This document shows positions 14,919 through 23,927 of a stretch of 64,000 bases of DNA, piece by piece. The number at the start of each line of letters is the position of its first letter. Position 1 is the first letter of the stretch. The notes below the pieces were generated by a model. That model worked only from the letters and a program-made list of their open reading frames with translations, was not told the DNA's origin and searched no databases. Position numbers and translations under genes: made by a program. This stretch comes from Acidobacteriota bacterium (GTDB taxonomy: Bacteria > Acidobacteriota > Terriglobia > Acidiferrales > UBA7541). The stretch lies in the NCBI GenBank assembly GCA_021832085.1, contig JAKBLM010000006.1, forward strand, positions 1 through 64,000, given 5' to 3'.

Positions 14919-15794
14919 CTACTGAGCGGGCCAGAAGCTGCGGACCGCGGCGTAGTCGACATCTTCCTTGGAAGCGCCCTTCACCGCGCTGTAGGTTTCG
15001 CGGGCGGCAGCAGTCGCCGGCAGCGGGACGCCAAGCTGGTTCGAGAGCTCGAGGGCGAGGCCCAGATCCTTGTGCATCAGCCGGAGCGGGAAGCTGGGAG
15101 GGTAATCGCCCGAAATCATCATCGGCGCCTTGATATCGAGCACGGGAGCGCGGCCCATGCTCGAAGCGAGCACGTCGAGCAGTTGCTCGGAGCGGAGCCC
15201 GGCGCCAGTGACCAGCGCGAGCGCCTCAGCGAGCGCCTGCACCTCGAGCGCATAGAGCATATTCATGGCGAGCTTGATCGTTTGCCCGGCGCCATGCGGG
15301 CCCAGATGGAAGAATTTCTTGCCGAGATGATTGAGTGCGGGCTGGACGCGCGCGAGCGTGCTGGTCTCGCCACCGATCAGGAAGACGAGTTCGCCTTTTT
15401 CGGCGCCCCAGGTGCCGCCGGTGATCGGGGCTTCCAGGAATTCGGCTTTGCGCTCGCGGCAGGCGTCGGCGGCGCGCCGGGCCAGGCCGGGTGAGACGGT
15501 ACTCGAATCGATCAGCACCGTACCCGGGCGCAGCCCGGAAATTGCGCCATCCGGGCCCCAGAGCACCGCTTCGAGCGCCGGCGGATTGCTGACGCAGGTG
15601 AACAGGACGTCGGCTGCCGCGGCGGCTTCACGGGGCGTCGCGGCGAGGCGGGCGCCGCCGCGGACCATGTCGTCGGCCTTGGCTGCCGTGCGGTTCCAGA
15701 CGGTCAGCGGATAGCCGGCATCGAGCAGGCGGCGCGCCATCGGTTTTCCGATCAGGCCCAGGCCGATCCATCCCACATTCGGATTCGCGCTCAT
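14919..15794 (-). CDS. NAD(P)-dependent beta-hydroxyacid dehydrogenase, 3-hydroxyisobutyrate dehydrogenase family (291 aa)
   Basis: The Rossmann nucleotide-binding motif GLGLIGKPMARRLLDAGY lies at residues 11-28, followed by VWNRT, which in this family usually signals NADP preference. The substrate motif DSSTVSPGLAR (about 96-106), GGTWGAEKGELVFLIGG and the catalytic-lysine region GAGQTIKLAMNM (about 167-178) are present. Members oxidise or reduce 3-hydroxyisobutyrate, tartronate semialdehyde or small aldehydes such as glyoxylate. The sequence alone does not decide among these. Length matches the family. No metabolic partners are adjacent. Confidence 0.9.
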   Translation of the reverse strand: MSANPNVGWIGLGLIGKPMARRLLDAGYPLTVWNRTAAKADDMVRGGARLAATPREAAAAADVLFTCVSNPPALEAVLWGPDGAISGLRPGTVLIDSSTVSPGLARRAADACRERKAEFLEAPITGGTWGAEKGELVFLIGGETSTLARVQPALNHLGKKFFHLGPHGAGQTIKLAMNMLYALEVQALAEALALVTGAGLRSEQLLDVLASSMGRAPVLDIKAPMMISGDYPPSFPLRLMHKDLGLALELSNQLGVPLPATAAARETYSAVKGASKEDVDYAAVRSFWPAQ

Positions 15795-15937
15795 CAGGTT
15801 CTCCCTTTGACAAGAAGACTCTAGCGCGCCACGAAGCCGCCGGGAAAGTGCGAGGGATGCGAAGTCGTCGAGTCGACCAGTAGCACAGCTCTCAGGCTAC
15901 GGGCGGATGTTCGCGCCAGTACGCGACAAAAGTCCGG

Positions 15938-16678
15938 TTACTTGATTTTTTCGTCGGATTCGATGTGCCCGTCGCGGACGCGGATGACGCGTTCAGCGTG
16001 GGCGGCGATATCGGGCTCGTGAGTGACGAGGATGATCGTGTGCCCCTCGGAGTGGAGCCGCGCGAACAGGGCCATGATCTCCTCGCCGGTCTGGGTGTCG
16101 AGGTTGCCGGTAGGCTCGTCGGCGAGCAGCATGGCGGGTCTATTGACCAGGGCGCGAGCGACGGCGACGCGCTGCCGCTGTCCGCCGGAAAGCTCGTTGG
16201 GCCGGTGATACATGCGCTCGGCAAGATCCACCATGCGCAGGGCCTCCTTGGCGCGTTCGATCCGATTGTCGGGCGGCGTGCCGTTGTAGATGAGCGGCAA
16301 CTCAACGTTGTGGAGCGCCGTGGCTCGGGCGAGCAGGTTGAAGGTCTGGAAGACGAAGCCGATTTCCTTGTTGCGAATGTGAGCCAACTCGTCGTCATTC
16401 AGCTCGCTGACCAGCCGTCCGGCGAGCCAATACTTGCCGGAGGTCGGGGTGTCGAGGCAGCCGAGCACGTTCATCAGCGTCGACTTGCCTGAGCCCGAGG
16501 GCCCCATGATCGCGACGTATTCACCTTTGTGAATTTCAATATCAACCCCGCGCAGCGCCTGCACCTGGGTCGCGCCCATGTCGTAGACCTTCACCAGCTT
16601 CTCGGTCTTGATCACCACACCCTGGTCGACCAGGTCTTTGCGGTAGGACTCTCCGACCGTCGTCGTTGCCACAGCCAT
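15938..16678 (-). CDS. ABC transporter ATP-binding protein, MacB/LolD type (246 aa)
   Basis: Walker [10 protein letters not shown] (59-67), Q-loop Q111, signature LSGGQRQR (163-170), Walker B LLADEP (184-189) and switch H in [11 protein letters not shown] are all present. The spacing and the [19 protein letters not shown] segment place it with the MacB/LolD/FtsE ATPases that drive mechanotransmission-type ABC systems. Its stretch [21 protein letters not shown] is typical. It lies 50 bp downstream of the MacA-like adaptor gene and is surely co-transcribed. The expected FtsX/MacB-fold permease does not follow; a dehydrogenase gene does. The permease must be encoded elsewhere or has been lost. 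Confidence 0.93.
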   Translation of the reverse strand: MAVATTTVGESYRKDLVDQGVVIKTEKLVKVYDMGATQVQALRGVDIEIHKGEYVAIMGPSGSGKSTLMNVLGCLDTPTSGKYWLAGRLVSELNDDELAHIRNKEIGFVFQTFNLLARATALHNVELPLIYNGTPPDNRIERAKEALRMVDLAERMYHRPNELSGGQRQRVAVARALVNRPAMLLADEPTGNLDTQTGEEIMALFARLHSEGHTIILVTHEPDIAAHAERVIRVRDGHIESDEKIK

Positions 16679-16728
16679 CAGTTCTTTTCTCCTCGGTTTG
16701 TTAGACGCTTCCCGAGCGAATCCGGTTC

Positions 16729-18117
16729 TCAGCTTGTTACGGAGGGCGATTTTTCGACCCGGACCTCCGCCCCGGCGTGGAGGGTCCGCAGGGTCTTGTA
16801 GCTTCCCACGATGATCTGATCGCCCAGGGTGAGTCCTTCGGTGACTTCGATATTGGTTAGCCCCATAATGCCCGTCTGGACCGGGACGAAGACGGCGCGG
16901 CCCTTGCGAATCACGAAAACCCCCTGAATTTGGCTGGAATCCGGCCCGTCCTGCTGCGGCTTGGTCGCGGCAAGCGCCACAGCTTCAAAGCCGTCCCGGG
17001 CGGCTGCGGCGGCGTCCCGCCTGAGCTGCTCGCGGCTTCGGACTACGAGCGCCTGGATGGGAATGGCCAGCACGTTCGATTTGTGCGCCGTCTCGATCTT
17101 GGCGGTGACGGTAAGCCCGGGCCGCAGGTCGGTAGGGGGGTGGCTGAGGGTGATAATTACCTTGAAATCCTTGGCTTGCGAGGCACCCGCCGTGGTTTGG
17201 GTGGTCGCCAGGCCGGTGCTCCGGATGATGGCCTGGGTGCCCACCTGGGTGACGTGCCCGGCGAAGGTCCGATCAGGGATCGCGTCAATCTGGATCTGAG
17301 CCTTCTGCCCGTCCTTGACGCTGATGATATCGGTTTCGTCGACGCGCACCTCGGCGGTCACCACCGACATGTCCGAGATCGTCATCAGGTAGGCGCCCTG
17401 GGCGTTCTGGATGCCGGGAACCACGTTTTCGCCCACGCGCACCGCGATGTAGGTCACCATGCCGGCGATCGGCGCGCGATAGGTCGTCTTGCGGAGCACA
17501 TCCGCATCGCTGACGAGGATAGCCTGCGCCTGGCGGATATTGTCAGCGGCCTGGGCCTGCTGGGCGCGTGCCTGCGAGAGCTGGGCCTTGGCGGCAGCCA
17601 CAGCAGCGCGGGCGGCCTCGTAGGTAGCCTTGGTCGCCTCGAAGGACTGGCGCGAGATCAGGTTGGATTCGTAAAGCTGCTGGCTTTGGTGCCAGTCGAA
17701 GAGGGCCTTGTCGAGATTGGCCTGCTCCTGCGCGACGTTAGCTTGCGCGGCGCGGGTATTGGCGCGGGCAGCGCTCAGCGCGGCCTTGGCGGCGGCAATG
17801 GTGGCCTGCTGGGCGCGCACGTCCGCGGCAGGCTGAATCGATTCGATGCGCATGAGAACCTGGCCCTTCTGCACCTGTTCACCCTCATGCACCAGAATCT
17901 CGGTGATCCTGCCGAAGCCTTCGGCCAGCACGTTCGTGTAGTTCTTGGGACGAATTTCGCCCGTGGCGGTCACAAATGAGGTGAGGTCCTGGCGCATCAC
18001 AGGCGCCGCCTGCACCGCGACGATGCCCTTGCGGATCTCGTACACGGTGACGCTCGCGGCGATCGCCAGCACCGCGACGCCCCCGACCAACAGGCCGATT
18101 TTCTTCCCTTTTGTCAT
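16729..18117 (-). CDS. MacA-like periplasmic adaptor (membrane fusion protein, 462 aa)
   Basis: An N-terminal membrane anchor (residues 7-25) leads into the HlyD/MacA arrangement. A first half-lipoyl part ([11 protein letters not shown]...VLAEGFGRI) is followed by a long Ala/Gln-rich coiled-coil hairpin (about 95-210), the second half-lipoyl part ([13 protein letters not shown]), a beta-barrel domain and a membrane-proximal domain to the C-terminus. It should link an inner-membrane ABC permease to an outer-membrane TolC-like duct. The start is ATG 18117, right before the hydrophobic anchor; the frame runs upstream without homology. No permease or TolC gene lies nearby. Confidence 0.9.
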   Translation of the reverse strand: MTKGKKIGLLVGGVAVLAIAASVTVYEIRKGIVAVQAAPVMRQDLTSFVTATGEIRPKNYTNVLAEGFGRITEILVHEGEQVQKGQVLMRIESIQPAADVRAQQATIAAAKAALSAARANTRAAQANVAQEQANLDKALFDWHQSQQLYESNLISRQSFEATKATYEAARAAVAAAKAQLSQARAQQAQAADNIRQAQAILVSDADVLRKTTYRAPIAGMVTYIAVRVGENVVPGIQNAQGAYLMTISDMSVVTAEVRVDETDIISVKDGQKAQIQIDAIPDRTFAGHVTQVGTQAIIRSTGLATTQTTAGASQAKDFKVIITLSHPPTDLRPGLTVTAKIETAHKSNVLAIPIQALVVRSREQLRRDAAAAARDGFEAVALAATKPQQDGPDSSQIQGVFVIRKGRAVFVPVQTGIMGLTNIEVTEGLTLGDQIIVGSYKTLRTLHAGAEVRVEKSPSVTS

Positions 18118-18204
18118 CCGAGCACGGTCCCGTCCCGTTCGCGGCCGTTTGTGCACGTGGCCGCCCGAAACGGGTGCGATACGGCGGCGCGCGGTGCGCT
18201 CCAC

Positions 18205-18491
18205 TCCGCTTCTCTGTGGCTGTTAGTGCTTACGAGACAAGCCGAAAGAAGGTTCCCCCGCTGGATGGAGCGGCTCAGATGAATTGTAACCGAACCGGGA
18301 CAAAAAATTGAAACTCGCCGGGCCGGGAGTGTGCGCCATCGAAACCGGCCGGCCCACCCGAAGGCCTCGGGCCTGCCGATGCCGTTGTGCGTGGCCCGAT
18401 AGACCGAAACTGGCGCGAACGCTTTTCCGGTTTCGGGAGCCCGGCATTATGCGCCGGACTCCCGGACCAGGAACTTCCTGGCGTTCTTGGC
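18205..18491. other. Intergenic region between MacA-like and M13 genes
   Basis: No gene is apparent. It should hold the promoter of the MacA-like gene, but I see no clean -35/-10 pair. A stem-loop near 18435-18463 lies just after the M13 peptidase stop. Confidence 0.4.
18435..18463 (-). terminator. Stem-loop downstream of the M13 peptidase gene
   Basis: Arms 18435-18445 and 18453-18463 (11 bp with one mismatch, GC-rich) flank a 7-base loop. It begins about 28 bases after the stop at 18492. There is no strong U-run, so termination may be factor-assisted. Confidence 0.4.
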
Positions 18492-20612
18492 TTACCAGAC
18501 CTTGCAGCGATCGGCCGCCGGCCGAACCATCGTGTTCTTGCCGTGGCAATCGAAGGCATGGGCGAATTCGTCCATGTTCGAGAGCGGCCCGATAACGCGA
18601 TAGCGCCCGAGCGGGTGCGGATCAACTTTGACCAACAGGCGAATGAACTGCGGGCGTTGCTTCCCCGCCCAGATGCGGGCAAAGGCCAGGAAAAAACGCT
18701 GCTGGGGCGTAAAGCCCTGGATCAGCTTGTGTGAGCTGAATTCGGGCGTCTTCTCGAAGGCCTTGTAGGCGATGGTGAGCCCCCCGAGATCGGCAATGCT
18801 TTCGCCGAGCACGAGGTCGCCGTTTTCGTGCAGGTTGCCGATGGCCACGTAGCCGTCGAACTGGTGCGCGATGCACTGGGCGCGTGCGTGGAAATTCCGC
18901 AAGTCCTGTGGCGTCCACCAGTTCTTCAGGTTGCCGTTGGCGTCGAAACGGCTTCCCTCGTCGTCGAAGCCGTGCGTCATTTCATGCCCGATCACCGCGC
19001 CGATGCCGCCGTAGTTGAGCGCGTCGTCGGCCTTGGGATCGAAGAAGGGCGGCTGCAGGATGCCGGCGGGGAAGACAATTTCGTTCATCGAGGGATTGTA
19101 GTAGGCGTTGACGGTGGGTGGGGTCATGCCCCAGCGGGAGCGGTTCACCGGCTTGCCGATTCGCGCGAGCACGCGGGCGAAGCGGAAACGGTCGCCGCGG
19201 ATCACGTTTTCCACGTACGGGCCGGCGGCCACGTGATAGGCGGCGTAGCTGCGCCAGTGGTCGGGATAGCCCACCTTGATCATCATCTTGTCGAGCTTGT
19301 AGAGCGCGGCCTTGCGCGTGGCCGGATCCATCCAGGGCAGCGTCTGGATATCGGCGCGGAGCGAGGCGATCAGGTTGTGGACCATCTTGAGCGCCGCCGC
19401 CTTGGCCGAGGGCGGGAAGGCGCGCGCGACGTATTTCTGGCCGAGCGCCTCGCCCAGTTGCCGGTCGGTGGCGCGGACGCAAACCTGCCACCGCGGCTGC
19501 AACTCGCGGGCGCCCGTGAGGTCGCGGCCGTAGAAATTGAAGTTCTCGTCGACGAACGAAGTGGAAAGGGCGGGCGCCATCGCGTGGATCAGGTGCCAGC
19601 GCAGATAGGTTTTCCATTCGCCCAGCGGGACCGTGGAGAGATCCTTATCGAGCGCCTCGAAGAATTTCGGCTGCGAGACGTTGATCGTCTCGATGCTCGG
19701 GTAGCCGAGATCGGTGAAGTAGCGGCGCCAGGAGAAATGTGGCGTGAGCGCCTGGAACTGCGCGGCGTCCATCTTGTGATAGGTGTTGTTGGGGTTGCGC
19801 ATCTCGACGCGGGGCATCGAGGCCTGGGCCAGACGCGTCTCGATGGCCATCACCGTCTTCGCCTCGGCCGCGGCGCGGGTCGCCGGATCGCCCAGCAGCT
19901 CGAACATCCGCGTCACGTGCGCCACGTACTGTTCGCGCAGCTGGACCGAGTGCGGATCGCTCTTGAGATAGCCGTCGCGGTCGGGCAGGCCCAGCCCTCC
20001 CTGCGAGGCATTGGCGATCTCTTCGCTGCTGTTCTTGAAATCCTGGCGCGCGTAGAAGCCGAAAAGGACGCCCGCACCCATCGCTTGCAGGCGGGCGACC
20101 TCGGCTTCGAGTTCCGGCAGATTGCGGATGGCCGCGATGCGCCGGAATTCCGGCTCGAGCGGTTTCAAGCCGGCCGCGTCGATCGCCGAGCGGTTCATGC
20201 AGCTGGCGTAGAAATCGCCGAGTTTCTGGTCGTTGGAGCCGGGCTTCGCCTTGGCGCGCGCGGCGGCTTCCTGGTCGAGAATCTTGCGCAGGATCTCCTG
20301 GTTGTGCTGCGCCAGTTCGTTGAACAGGCCCCAGGAAGGATAGGCCGCCGGGATCTGATGCGACTTGATCCACCCGCCGTTGGCGAAATCGAAGAAATCC
20401 TTGCACGGGCTGACGGACCGATCGAGATTGGCCAGGTCGATGCCGTGCGATCCGGTTCCTTTTGCCGTAGCACTCTGTTTGGCGCCCGAGCCCGATGGCG
20501 AAGGAGCTACCAGCCCGGCGCAGGTTTCGGAACTCGATTGCGCGCTGGCCGCCACGGGGCAGGCGAGCAACGCGAACACACCTAGTGTGAGACTCCAGTG
20601 ACGTATGGACAC
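18492..20612 (-). CDS. M13-family (neprilysin/PepO-like) zinc metallopeptidase, secreted (706 aa)
   Basis: A GTG start at 20612 is set by AGGAGG 5 bases upstream and by the signal peptide that follows (SLTLGVFALLACPVAASA). The M13 N-terminal domain begins near SVSPCKDFFDFANGGW. The zinc site HEMTHGFDD has H543, E544 and H547. The third ligand is E604 in ESIADLGGL, with the structural Asp at 608. The C-terminal PAADRCKVW is the usual M13 ending. It should be an exported endopeptidase cleaving short peptides in the periplasm. The gene is monocistronic with its own promoter. Confidence 0.95.
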   Translation of the reverse strand: MSIRHWSLTLGVFALLACPVAASAQSSSETCAGLVAPSPSGSGAKQSATAKGTGSHGIDLANLDRSVSPCKDFFDFANGGWIKSHQIPAAYPSWGLFNELAQHNQEILRKILDQEAAARAKAKPGSNDQKLGDFYASCMNRSAIDAAGLKPLEPEFRRIAAIRNLPELEAEVARLQAMGAGVLFGFYARQDFKNSSEEIANASQGGLGLPDRDGYLKSDPHSVQLREQYVAHVTRMFELLGDPATRAAAEAKTVMAIETRLAQASMPRVEMRNPNNTYHKMDAAQFQALTPHFSWRRYFTDLGYPSIETINVSQPKFFEALDKDLSTVPLGEWKTYLRWHLIHAMAPALSTSFVDENFNFYGRDLTGARELQPRWQVCVRATDRQLGEALGQKYVARAFPPSAKAAALKMVHNLIASLRADIQTLPWMDPATRKAALYKLDKMMIKVGYPDHWRSYAAYHVAAGPYVENVIRGDRFRFARVLARIGKPVNRSRWGMTPPTVNAYYNPSMNEIVFPAGILQPPFFDPKADDALNYGGIGAVIGHEMTHGFDDEGSRFDANGNLKNWWTPQDLRNFHARAQCIAHQFDGYVAIGNLHENGDLVLGESIADLGGLTIAYKAFEKTPEFSSHKLIQGFTPQQRFFLAFARIWAGKQRPQFIRLLVKVDPHPLGRYRVIGPLSNMDEFAHAFDCHGKNTMVRPAADRCKVW

Positions 20613-20639
20613 ACCACCCTCCTTGCATAAGGTGGCTTG

Positions 20640-20669
20640 AGGATAGTGAGTCGGAAAGCTCGAAGTCAA
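20640..20669 (-). promoter_or_regulatory. Sigma-70 promoter of the M13 peptidase gene
   Basis: On the minus strand TTGACT (20664-20669) and TATCCT (20640-20645) are 18 bases apart and lie about 28 bases upstream of the GTG at 20612. The AGGAGG ribosome-binding site is between them and the start. Confidence 0.55.
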
Positions 20670-20728
20670 TGGCCCGTCCCGGCCGTCACACCCCACCCGA
20701 GATATGGCATCTGAGCCGCCGGCCGCGC

Positions 20729-21046
20729 TCAGGCAACGGAAGAGAATTCGCTGGCGAGCACTTCGTGCTCCCCGATGGCGGGAAAGCCGTCGGAAAACTC
20801 CAGCACGCGCGACATGGCGCGATAGAAGTAGAGGTTCTCTTCGCTGCCTCTCAGCGAATCGAGCGAATCCCACGTGGTGATGACCGTCGCTTCAGGCGAG
20901 CCGCCCGCAGCCGAATTGCCGCGCAGCACCAACAGTCCCCGGAACCCTTTCTGCTCATGCATCAGCGGAACGAGCGAATCGATGGCCCCGAGAAACTCCT
21001 CCAGCTTGCCCTGTCGAATGTGGAATTGCGTGATGCGGGCGTGCAT
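20729..21046 (-). CDS. Antibiotic biosynthesis monooxygenase (ABM)-fold protein (105 aa)
   Basis: The product has the ferredoxin-like ABM pattern: a first strand ARITQFHIRQGKLEEF, a helix, then MHEQKGFRGLLVLRG, ATVITTWDSLDSL and a C-terminal strand. Length matches these single-domain dimeric proteins. Members include quinone monooxygenases and many with no known substrate. There are no redox-cofactor motifs, as usual for the fold. It lies between the M13 gene and modC on the same strand but with a gap on each side, so no partner is implied. Confidence 0.8.
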   Translation of the reverse strand: MHARITQFHIRQGKLEEFLGAIDSLVPLMHEQKGFRGLLVLRGNSAAGGSPEATVITTWDSLDSLRGSEENLYFYRAMSRVLEFSDGFPAIGEHEVLASEFSSVA

Positions 21047-21120
21047 CGGCCACCCCCTCCCCCAGATGCCATTGGTGCGATGCTACAGCAGCCCGCCCTC
21101 CGTGTAAATGGCCTTCAGCC

Positions 21121-22278
21121 TCAGAAGGAAGCGGCGTCGTCTGTGGGCCGTAGCAGATGGCAGGAGTGCGTCTTCAGCACGAGCCAGACTTTACAGCCAG
21201 GCGCGAGTTCGAGCGAGCGGCAGGCGCCGGGCGTCAGCAGCACCGCGAAGGAGACGCCGCAATCGACACGCACCAGCACCTTGAAATCCCTCTCTTCGAG
21301 CGTGGTGAGCGTGCCGCGCAGCACGTTCCGAGCGCTCAGCCCGCGCGGCTCTTCCGTCGCGAGCAGAATATCGCCCGCGCTGATGCCAATCCGGACCGCC
21401 GAGCTGCGCTCGATCCGGGCGAGCGGAACTTCGATGTCGATCGCGGCAGGCGAACCCGGTGCCAATCGGCAGGTCATCGTGCCGAGATCGTCGTGGACGG
21501 CCGTGATGCGGGCGTCGAAAAGGTTTTCGAAGCCGGCGAGTTGAGCAACGGTTTCCTGGCGCGGGGCGCCGAGCACGTCTTGCGGCAGGCCCTGGGCGAT
21601 CACGCGCCCGCGCTCGAGCACCAGCACGCGGTCGCCGAGCGCAAAAACCTCCTCGCGGCTGTGCGTGACGTAGAGGATGGGAATGCGGCGCGCCCGGTTC
21701 CAGGCGCGAAGGTCGTCGAGGATGCGCGCCTTCGTGGGAGGATCGAGCGCCGAAAGCGGTTCATCGAGCAGCAGTACGGCGGGCCGCGTGACGAGCGAGC
21801 GGGCCAGCGCGACACGCTGGCGCTCGCCGCCGGAAAGATCGCCCGGCAGGCGCTTGCGGAGCGGCGCGATGCGGAACGATTCCAGAACCTCGCCGATGCG
21901 GCGCTCGCGCTCGGCTTCGTCGAGCCCGCGCAGCCCGTAGCGAACGTTGCGCTCGACGCTCAGATGGGGGAAGAGCGCCAAATCCTGAAACACATAGCCG
22001 ACCGAACGGCGCGAGACATCCACGTCGATTCCGGCTACAGAATCGAAGAGGACGCGGCTGTCGACGGCGATCCGGCCCTCCTCTGGCTTGGCGAGGCCGG
22101 CGATGCAGCCGAGCAAAGTGGTCTTGCCGGCGCCGGAAGCGCCGAAAAGGATCGTGATGCCGGAAGGAACCGCAAAGCGGATGTCGAGCGAGAAGGCTTC
22201 GCCCGTGCGGTTCACGTAGCGCTTGCGGGCAAAGAAATCGAGCGCCGCGCGCTCTTCGGTATTGTCCGGCTGCGGCAT
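21121..22278 (-). CDS. modC: Molybdate ABC transporter ATP-binding protein ModC (385 aa)
   Basis: Walker A GASGAGKTT (46-54), signature LSGGERQR (148-155), Walker B LLLDEP (169-174) and switch His in THSREEVFALGDR are intact. The C-terminal ~80 residues form a Mop/TOBE domain (GISAGDILLATEEPRGLSAR, then VRVDCGVSFAVLLTP) that binds oxyanion. The start is ATG 22278, about 40 bp after the modB stop; the open frame continues upstream across modB but that part is antisense-like junk. It powers molybdate or tungstate import with ModB and ModA just upstream. Confidence 0.93.
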   Translation of the reverse strand: MPQPDNTEERAALDFFARKRYVNRTGEAFSLDIRFAVPSGITILFGASGAGKTTLLGCIAGLAKPEEGRIAVDSRVLFDSVAGIDVDVSRRSVGYVFQDLALFPHLSVERNVRYGLRGLDEAERERRIGEVLESFRIAPLRKRLPGDLSGGERQRVALARSLVTRPAVLLLDEPLSALDPPTKARILDDLRAWNRARRIPILYVTHSREEVFALGDRVLVLERGRVIAQGLPQDVLGAPRQETVAQLAGFENLFDARITAVHDDLGTMTCRLAPGSPAAIDIEVPLARIERSSAVRIGISAGDILLATEEPRGLSARNVLRGTLTTLEERDFKVLVRVDCGVSFAVLLTPGACRSLELAPGCKVWLVLKTHSCHLLRPTDDAASF

Positions 22279-22316
22279 CGGCTTCGGTGTGCCCCCGCTT
22301 GCTGTTTCGCGCCCGG

Positions 22317-22991
22317 TCAGGCCCACGGGGTGCGCGGCCAGGCGCGCCGGTTCCACCAGTAGACCAGCGCAAGCACAGTGAAGGATACCGCGAGCAGGAC
22401 GAGCGAGGTGATGTTGGCCTGCCCGTAGCGCCCAGCCTCCACCAGATCGAAAACGTCGATCGAGATTGTCCGCGTGACGCCGGGAATGTCGCCGCCGACC
22501 ATCAACACGACCCCGAATTCGCCGAAGGTGTGGGCAAAAGTGAGCGCAATGGTCGTCGCGATGCCCGATGCCGAGAGCGGCAGAATCACCCGGAAAAATG
22601 TCCGCAACCGCGAGGCGCCGAGCACGCGAGAGGCGTCGATCAGCCGGGGATCGATCGAGACAAAGGCATTCACCAATGGCTGCACGGCGAAGGGCAAGCT
22701 GTAGAGGATCGAGCCGACAACCAGCCCGGTGAAGGTGAAGGCGAGCGTGTGACCCGTCCATCGCTGGTAAAGCCGGCCGAGCGGACTGGACGAGCCGAAC
22801 GCGATCAGGATGTAGAAGCCAAGCACGGTCGGCGGCATTACCAGGGGCATCGAAGTGGCCGTCTGGAGCAGGAATTTCCACCGGCGGCGCGAAAAGGCCA
22901 CCCAGTAGGCGAGCGGCAGCCCAATCACAAGCAGCGAGCCGGCGGTGATGAGCGAGAGGCGCAGCGTCAGCGCCAAAGCTTGCCAGTTCAC
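22317..22991 (-). CDS. modB: Molybdate ABC transporter permease ModB (224 aa)
   Basis: Five to six membrane spans are visible with the ABC importer loop around DASRVLGASRLRTFFRVILPLS (EAA-like motif contacting ModC). The segments TATSMPLVMPPTVLGFYILIAFG and FAHTFGEFGVVLMVGGDIPG are characteristic of ModB. It overlaps modA by 4 bp (ATGA), showing coupled translation, and is followed by modC. Length is normal for ModB. Confidence 0.95.
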   Translation of the reverse strand: MNWQALALTLRLSLITAGSLLVIGLPLAYWVAFSRRRWKFLLQTATSMPLVMPPTVLGFYILIAFGSSSPLGRLYQRWTGHTLAFTFTGLVVGSILYSLPFAVQPLVNAFVSIDPRLIDASRVLGASRLRTFFRVILPLSASGIATTIALTFAHTFGEFGVVLMVGGDIPGVTRTISIDVFDLVEAGRYGQANITSLVLLAVSFTVLALVYWWNRRAWPRTPWA

Positions 22992-23821
22992 TGCCCCTTC
23001 TCCGGGGCGGGCACCGTGAATCCGTAGTCGCGGAAGATCGAGCGCCCCTCGGACGAGGCGGCAAAGTGGAGGAACGCCTGCGCGAGCGGCTTTTCGGTGG
23101 AGCGCCCAACGATAACCACGGCCTGCTCGATCGGGGGATAATCCGCGGCGGGCACAATCCAGTAGTTGCCGCGGCTTCGCGTGCCGGGAGCGAACATCAG
23201 CGAGAGCGCGGTGAGTGCTGCCTGCGCGTTGCCAGAAACGACGAACTGGGTGGTTTGCGAAACGTCTTCGCCGAGCACGATCAGCGGCCGCAGCCGCTCG
23301 TAGAGGCCCACATGCCGCAGCGCCGCAACCGCCGCGCGCCCGTACGGCGCGAATCGCGGATTCGCAATGGCGATCTTTTGCACCGACGGATCGGTGAGCG
23401 CGGCGAGTCCTTCGCGCGCGAAATCCAGCTTGGAGCCCTTGGGAACGTAGACCACCAGCCTGCCCACGGCATAGCGGCGGAGCGAGCCGGGCACGATCAG
23501 TTTTTCCCGCTTGAGAATCTCGGGATGCTCCACGTCGGCCGAGAAAAACAGGTCGTAGGGCGCACCGTGCTCGATCTGCGTGGTGATATTGCCCGAGGAG
23601 CCAAGCACCAGCCGGACGTGCGCGCCGGTCTGCCGCTCGAACTTGACGATCAGCGCGTGCATCGCGTATTGGAGATCGGCCGCGGCGGCAATGGTGAGTT
23701 GGCCCGAGGCACGGGCCGGGGCCGGCAACAGCACGAGTAGCAGCACCGCGGCCAGCGCGGCCGGGAGCGCGGTGAGGCGAAGCCGTCGTGGCCGCCCATG
23801 TATTTCACGCCCTTTTTTCAT
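22988..23821 (-). CDS. modA: Molybdate-binding periplasmic protein ModA (277 aa)
   Basis: A long basic N-terminus and hydrophobic run (LPAALAAVLLLVLLPAPARA, about residues 19-38) form the signal peptide. The mature protein shows the ModA order: LTIAAAADLQYAM, then LGSSGNITTQIEHGAPYDLFFSAD, KIAIANPRFAPYGRAA and IVLGEDVSQTTQFVVSGNAQ. These regions supply the oxyanion-binding Ser, Ala and Tyr residues. GGAG lies 4 bases before the ATG. It overlaps modB, and a beta-barrel protein gene lies 106 bp upstream on the same strand. Confidence 0.93.
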   Translation of the reverse strand: MKKGREIHGRPRRLRLTALPAALAAVLLLVLLPAPARASGQLTIAAAADLQYAMHALIVKFERQTGAHVRLVLGSSGNITTQIEHGAPYDLFFSADVEHPEILKREKLIVPGSLRRYAVGRLVVYVPKGSKLDFAREGLAALTDPSVQKIAIANPRFAPYGRAAVAALRHVGLYERLRPLIVLGEDVSQTTQFVVSGNAQAALTALSLMFAPGTRSRGNYWIVPAADYPPIEQAVVIVGRSTEKPLAQAFLHFAASSEGRSIFRDYGFTVPAPEKGQ

Positions 23822-23927
23822 TCGACTCCTCTCCGAAGATTTGTCACCCGGCGCCAGTTCCGAGGCCGTGCCGTTCTGCGCGACCGATGCCGCTGTGCCC
23901 CGAGGGAAAGACGCCTTTTCATAGACG

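Noticed and set aside
22279..23157. Extension of the modC reading frame upstream by nearly 300 codons
   Set aside because: It runs through modB and modA in another frame and has no transporter-like sequence; ModC homology starts just after ATG 22278.
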